The notes under the pieces were generated by a model, which was not told the DNA's origin, made no database searches, and saw nothing but the letters and a program-made list of their open reading frames with translations. The position numbers and the translations under genes are program-made. A stretch of 64,000 nucleotides of DNA from Pengzhenrongella frigida (GTDB lineage: Bacteria; Actinomycetota; Actinomycetes; Actinomycetales; Cellulomonadaceae), in contig NZ_SDWW01000013.1 of assembly GCF_004168625.1 (NCBI RefSeq), positions 1-64,000 on the forward strand, read 5' to 3'. How positions within the stretch are numbered: the stretch's first letter is position 1; every line of letters starts with the position of its first letter. Shown piece by piece: positions 60,246-64,000 of this stretch.

Positions 60246-62156
60246 TCAGGGGGCGAGCTGGGTGAGGAAGGTCTTGAGGAGGGGACCGGCGGTGGTGGAG
60301 CCGTAGTCGCCGTCGGCCACGAAGACCGCGACCGCGAGGTCACCCTGGATCGCGATCATCCACACGTGGTTGCGCAGTGCGCCCGCCTCGCCGTACTGGG
60401 CGGTGCCCGTCTTGGCGAGCACCTCGGCACCGGGCACGTCGAGCAGGAAATCGGCGCCGCCGTCGGTCACCACCGCCCGCATCATCGTGCGCAGGCTCGC
60501 CGCCTCGTCAGCGGTGAGCGCGACCGCAGGCGCGGGCGCCTCGGGCGCGGTCGGCCCGACCAACCAGGGCACCACCGTGGTGCCGTTCGCGACCGACGCC
60601 GCCACCGTCGCCATCCCGAGCGGGGAGACCTGCAGCCGCCCCTGGCCGATCATCGACGCGGCGTGGTCCGTGCCGGTCGAGTCCGTCGGGACGGTCCCGA
60701 GGGACTCCGGGTAGCCGATGTCGGCGTCCAGCCCGAGCCCGAGCGAGGCCCCGGCCTCGGCGAGACCGGCCTGCCCGACGAGGTCCCGAGCCCCGATGAA
60801 CGCCGTGTTGCACGAGTTCGCGACGGCGGTCTGCAGGCTGATCGGCCCGTTCGCGGCCGCCGGGTAGCCCGGGAAGTTCTCGAACGTGCGGCCGTCGACG
60901 TCGATGCTCACCGGGCAGCTGACCTCGCTGTCCGGGGTGAGGCCGGCGCGCAGCAGGGCGAGCGAGCTGACCACCTTGAACACCGAGCCGGGCGGGTAGG
61001 TCCCGACGGTCGCCGTGGACAGCCCCTCGCTCCCGACGCCGTTCGCGGCCGCGAGGACCTCGCCGGTCGAGGGGCGGATCGCCACGATCGCGCTCGCGGG
61101 GCCGACGTCGGCCAGCACCGCCTCCGCGGCATCCTGCACGGTCGGGTCGAGCGTCGTGACCAGCGGCTCGCCGGGGGTGGCCGGGACGACGAAGACATCA
61201 CGCGTGGTCGCGCCATCGGCCGACGTCACCACGACCGTCTGACCGGGCAGCCCGGCGAGCTGCGCGTCGTACTGACGCTGCAGCCCGGACAGGCCGACGA
61301 TGTCACCCGCCTGCACGCGCCCGGCGGACTCGTCGACGATCTCCGCCGTCGCGGGACCGGCGGTGCCGAGGATCGCCCGCGCGAACAGCCGGCTGTGGGC
61401 GAGCGGCAACGAGTCGGGCACGCCCAACGCTCCGTCCACCGCCTCGAACGCGGCCAGGTCGACCCCCGGTCCGTCGGTCCGCACCACGAGCCCCTCGACG
61501 AAGGCCTTCTCGCCGGCGGCGGCCACCCGCTCGGCGTACGCCTGCGGGTCGAGGCCGAGGATCGCCGCGATCAGCCGGGCCGAGGCATCGTGACCGGCCG
61601 GATCGACCCTGGTCTTGTCGAGCCCGAGACGCACCACCGCCCGCGCCTCGACGAGCACCGCGCCGCCCGCGCCGAGCACGGACGCCCGCTCGGAGGTGCT
61701 GGCGTCGCGGCGCAGGCTGAGGGTCTCGCCGGGCAAGAGGTCGGGCGCGATCAGATAGCTGGACCACTTCGCCTGCCAGACATTCTCGACCAGGTCGAGC
61801 GTGGCGGTGGTCGAGTAGGTCCAGTCGGTGTCCGACTCGTCGAGGTCCCACGTGAAGCCGAGCGCGGCGGTCGCGGTCGCGCCGTCCTTCGCGAGCGTGA
61901 CCTTCCCGACCTCCACGGTCGGGTGCAGCGGGTCGAGGCCCGCGAGCGCGGCGGTGAGCTGCGCGGTCGCCTCGGTCGGGGTGGCGCCCGCGAGCTCGAC
62001 CTCGGTCAGGTCGCCCGTGGCGAGGCCGGTGGCGAGCGCGTCGGCCGCACCGTCGGGCGTGGGTGCGGCGGGCGAGCAGGCAGTCACTCCCACCAGAATC
62101 AGCGCCCCGGCCGCGAGCGCGGCCGCCGTCCGAGACCGAGCCGTTGATGTGCGCAT
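60246..62156 (-). CDS. Class B penicillin-binding protein (MecA_N/PbpA-type), predicted lipoprotein
   Basis: A 636-residue peptidoglycan transpeptidase. The signal ends with lipobox VTAC at Cys27 (AALAAGALILVGVTACSPAA), so it may be lipid-anchored and lack a TM helix. NTF2-like MecA_N and dimerisation domains span about 30-310. The transpeptidase domain spans about 330-636 with SxxK in PPGSVFKVVSS, SxN in VANSCNTAFIG and KTG in VLAKTGTAQYG. Start ATG 62156. It probably crosslinks wall during growth or under beta-lactam stress. No FtsW/RodA partner lies next to it. Confidence 0.92.
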   Translation of the reverse strand: MRTSTARSRTAAALAAGALILVGVTACSPAAPTPDGAADALATGLATGDLTEVELAGATPTEATAQLTAALAGLDPLHPTVEVGKVTLAKDGATATAALGFTWDLDESDTDWTYSTTATLDLVENVWQAKWSSYLIAPDLLPGETLSLRRDASTSERASVLGAGGAVLVEARAVVRLGLDKTRVDPAGHDASARLIAAILGLDPQAYAERVAAAGEKAFVEGLVVRTDGPGVDLAAFEAVDGALGVPDSLPLAHSRLFARAILGTAGPATAEIVDESAGRVQAGDIVGLSGLQRQYDAQLAGLPGQTVVVTSADGATTRDVFVVPATPGEPLVTTLDPTVQDAAEAVLADVGPASAIVAIRPSTGEVLAAANGVGSEGLSTATVGTYPPGSVFKVVSSLALLRAGLTPDSEVSCPVSIDVDGRTFENFPGYPAAANGPISLQTAVANSCNTAFIGARDLVGQAGLAEAGASLGLGLDADIGYPESLGTVPTDSTGTDHAASMIGQGRLQVSPLGMATVAASVANGTTVVPWLVGPTAPEAPAPAVALTADEAASLRTMMRAVVTDGGADFLLDVPGAEVLAKTGTAQYGEAGALRNHVWMIAIQGDLAVAVFVADGDYGSTTAGPLLKTFLTQLAP

Positions 62157-62313
62157 GACGTGTGAGCCCCCGGGTGCCGCCGCGCCGCTGCGCCGGTTCC
62201 CTCGTGGGAGACGGCACGGGCACGGCCGATCCAGAGAGTATCTGTTCCGGTCCGCTGCATCCGTCGTACCGGCCGCAGCGCTCGCACCGGGTGCACCGAC
62301 CCACCGACGAGGA

Positions 62314-62347
62314 CCGCCCCCCGTGGCTTGGGGGGCACGGGGGGCGG
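62314..62347 (-). terminator. Strong hairpin terminator after the Ala/Thr/Asp-rich protein gene
   Basis: CCGCCCCCCGTG (62314-62325) pairs perfectly with CACGGGGGGCGG (62336-62347) around a 10-nt loop. It lies downstream of the minus-strand gene that ends at 62423 and upstream of the penicillin-binding protein gene. Confidence 0.8.
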
Positions 62348-62422
62348 GGCTCAGGCACGCGGGTCGAGACCCGCGGGTTCGGGTCCGCGGATCAGGTCCG
62401 CGGGTTCTGTCAGGTCGACGAG

Positions 62423-62992
62423 CTACTTGCCGACGGTGGCGTTCCCGGAGACCGCGCCACCCACGGTGACGTGCTCGCCGGCACCGGCAGCCGCCTCGGC
62501 GCCGGTCGTGCTGGACGCGGGCACCTCCGGGAGGGCGTCGAGGGTGCGACGAAGCTCGGCGCGGGCACGCGCCTGCGCGGAGATCTCCGCTCCGACGACG
62601 CCGTCGACCTGGGCGTCCGCAGCGACTTCCTGACCGAAGGCGGCCGCGTCCGGCAGGTCCGCCGCACCAGCACCGGCCACGCCCGCACCGACCTCGGCGT
62701 CGTCGGTACCCGTCGTCGCGGCAACCTCGGCGCCCGCGTCGGTTGCGGCGTCGGTCGAGTCGACCGACGCGTCGGTCGCGGCCTCGGTGTCGACCTCGGC
62801 GGTCGCCTCGGTGTGCTCGACGACGGCCACCTGCGTGCTCTCGGGGGCGTCGGTGACCTGGTCGGCCACGGCCGAGGCACCGCTGACACCGCCGACCGCT
62901 CCTGCGGCCACGGCCAGACCGGCGACGGCGTTGCCTGCGACGTTGAGGCTGGCGAACTTTGCCAGGACTGCGGCGAGTGCGGTGGTGCTCAT
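62423..62992 (-). CDS. Ala/Thr/Asp-rich secreted or membrane protein, unknown function
   Basis: A 189-residue protein. Residues about 1-40 look like a membrane helix (AVLAKFASLNVAGNAVAGLA onward); the rest is rich in Ala, Thr, Val and Asp with no fixed repeat, and ends HVTVGGAVSGNATVGK. AAGGAG lies 7 nt before ATG 62992. The N-terminal ALAAVLAKF-like start resembles that of its upstream neighbour (ALSALLRDG), so the two may be related. A terminator follows. No known family. Confidence 0.6.
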   Translation of the reverse strand: MSTTALAAVLAKFASLNVAGNAVAGLAVAAGAVGGVSGASAVADQVTDAPESTQVAVVEHTEATAEVDTEAATDASVDSTDAATDAGAEVAATTGTDDAEVGAGVAGAGAADLPDAAAFGQEVAADAQVDGVVGAEISAQARARAELRRTLDALPEVPASSTTGAEAAAGAGEHVTVGGAVSGNATVGK

Positions 62993-63144
62993 GGTGGCTC
63001 CTTCAACTCTGGTGCCGCATCGACCGACGCGACACCTCGGGGTGCGGCACGAGTGCCGCTCTCGGAAGGGGTGATCGCCCATCGCCGCCCCAGGGGTACG
63101 GCCTCGGCGCCACCAACCTCAGCCCGCACCCACTCTCGACCGTG

Positions 63145-64000
63145 TCAGGGGGCGGGGGTGGCCGATGCCGCTGCCTTCCGGGCGGCGGACCCCAGGTCGA
63201 CCGCTGCCGTCGGCGGTATGACCGTGGGGGGCGAGACGGCCGAGGATCCGCTGGTCGTCGACCGGAGCAGACCGTTCGCCTGGGGCACTGCGGACGGTAG
63301 GTCCGGCGGCGTCTGCGCGCCGACGCCGGACGGGACGCCGGACGGGACGCCGGACGGGACGCCGGACGGAAGACCGGTGGACGGGATCGGCACAGCGGGG
63401 CGCGCGGGAACGTCCACGGTCCCCGGGCGTCCCTCAGCAGACGACCCGTTGCCCGCTCCGTTCACGCCGTTCAAGCCGTTCAAGCCGTTCAAGCCGTTCA
63501 AGCCGTTCAAGCCGTTCAAGCCGTTCAAGCCGTTCACGCCGTTCAACCCACGCAACCCGTCGGACCCGGTCGACCCGGGCGGCTCGGTCGACCCGGGCAC
63601 CTCGGTCGACCCGGGCACCTCGGCACCTGACGCGGTCGGGACGCCGGTGGTCGGCGTCGGGACGACGCGGGCCGGCTCGGGCAGGTCCGGATCGCCGACC
63701 GGGTCGGACGTGAACAGCCCGACCACACCCGAGACCACAGCGCGCGCCGGGAGCTGGACGGCGTCGGGCACGGCATCGATCGTGGCCGCGCCACCGACGG
63801 ACGCGACCGCGACCCCGGCGCCGAGCACGATCTTGGCCGCGAGGCCGAGGCCCACCACGGAGCGCCACCGGTTGCGCCACCCGGCGCTGCGCCCCGCCCG
63901 GGCGGGGCGTGGCCGAGCGGCGACGGGGTCGAGCGAGGGAGGTGCCAACCCGTCCCGCAGCAACGCGCTCAGCGCGACACTCGGGCGCGGCGCGGGATCG
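63145..64000 (-). CDS. Membrane protein with Gly-x-x and PSGV repeats, 5' end outside the window
   Basis: The minus-strand frame is open from the right edge to a stop at 63145, giving at least 284 residues. It begins inside the protein (DPAPRPSVALSALLRDGLAP), has a TM helix at about 45-67 of the visible part (VVGLGLAAKIVLGAGVAVAS), and then an outside region made of GSTEVPGSTEPPGST, a stretch of Gly-x-x triplets (GLN about nine times with GVN ends) and four PSGV units. The TM-plus-low-complexity plan is like that of its neighbour at 62423. It is like proteins that follow ECF sigma factors, but no sigma gene is visible here. Confidence 0.6.
   Translation of the reverse strand, partial: DPAPRPSVALSALLRDGLAPPSLDPVAARPRPARAGRSAGWRNRWRSVVGLGLAAKIVLGAGVAVASVGGAATIDAVPDAVQLPARAVVSGVVGLFTSDPVGDPDLPEPARVVPTPTTGVPTASGAEVPGSTEVPGSTEPPGSTGSDGLRGLNGVNGLNGLNGLNGLNGLNGLNGLNGVNGAGNGSSAEGRPGTVDVPARPAVPIPSTGLPSGVPSGVPSGVPSGVGAQTPPDLPSAVPQANGLLRSTTSGSSAVSPPTVIPPTAAVDLGSAARKAAASATPAP
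63322..63369 (-). repeat. 12-bp in-frame tandem repeat (4 units) encoding PSGV
   Basis: GACGCCGGACGG starts at 63322, 63334, 63346 and 63358, all four copies identical. The last copy is followed by AAGACC. Confidence 0.9.
63460..63549 (-). repeat. 9-bp in-frame tandem repeat encoding Gly-Leu-Asn (collagen-like Gly-x-x)
   Basis: GTTCAAGCC occurs seven times in exact tandem from 63469 to 63531. It is flanked by GTTCACGCC at both ends (63460-63468 and 63532-63540) and by GTTCAACCC. On the minus strand this reads GLN with GVN borders. Confidence 0.95.

Overview
The window is a high-GC chromosomal segment from an actinobacterium, most likely a cellulose- or cellobiose-degrading member of the Cellulomonadaceae or a close relative. 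This rests on the strong GC bias, the near-textbook GH94 cellobiose phosphorylase behind a CebR-type operator, F420-dependent enzymes, an iron box of the DtxR/IdeR type, a c-di-AMP riboswitch ahead of an NlpC/P60 wall hydrolase, and several genes whose start codon lies about 6 nt after a -10 box, as in leaderless actinobacterial mRNAs. There are no rRNA or tRNA genes, phage modules or insertion sequences. It reads as ordinary chromosome, rich in signalling genes.

Layout. 1-3.5 kb: a truncated DUF222/HNH gene, an F420-type oxidoreductase, a formylglycine-enzyme-like protein, and an ECF sigma factor coupled to a membrane protein. 3.6-6.3 kb: cellobiose phosphorylase with operator and terminator. 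6.4-15.4 kb: a GNAT enzyme, a chemoreceptor, a YiiX-like hydrolase, a membrane-anchored PQQ-repeat protein, a PNPOx-like protein and a three-gene ABC exporter operon. 15.5-18.2 kb: an NAD-kinase-like/SPFH operon facing a NUDIX-type NrtR regulator, with two strong inverted repeats between them. 18.3-22.1 kb: an amino-acid permease, the riboswitch-controlled NlpC/P60 protein and an orphan sugar-binding lipoprotein. 22.3-27.2 kb: three consecutive c-di-GMP genes (GGDEF-EAL, PAS-GGDEF-EAL, EAL-HDOD). 27.3-30.9 kb: an autoregulated PadR/MFS efflux pair, a GNAT and two small membrane proteins. 30.9-36.3 kb: an ABC transporter with a LolA-like secreted protein, divergent from a two-component system. 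36.3-42.4 kb: a 7TM-PAS-GGDEF protein, two repeat-containing hypothetical proteins, glutathione peroxidase, an iron-regulated siderophore-interacting protein and an LLM F420 oxidoreductase. 42.4-50.7 kb: a second PQQ-repeat protein, a GyrI-like protein, a second two-component system, photolyase, a GGDEF-EAL protein, a LapA-like protein followed by a hairpin repeat array, and a PH-domain protein. 50.8-54.4 kb: a copper/heme cluster on the minus strand (CopC, PCuAC, Tat-exported DyP peroxidase, His-containing membrane protein). 54.5-64 kb: a second GGDEF-EAL paralog, pgi, an HtrA-type protease, an S4 RNA-binding protein, a lipoprotein class B PBP and two low-complexity secreted or membrane proteins, the last one cut by the right edge.

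Functional themes. Six GGDEF/EAL proteins plus one EAL-HDOD protein in 64 kb, with a chemoreceptor, point to dense c-di-GMP control. Cellobiose phosphorolysis gives glucose and glucose-1-phosphate, which connects to pgi, although pgi lies far away. Regulatory DNA is unusually legible: CebR-like, NrtR-like, PadR and IdeR-type sites, a c-di-AMP riboswitch and several leaderless promoters. Short in-frame tandem repeats (9, 12, 15, 18 and 24 bp) occur in many unrelated genes. The best candidate for an under-described system is the NrtR / SPFH / NAD-kinase-like divergon at 15.5-18.2 kb.
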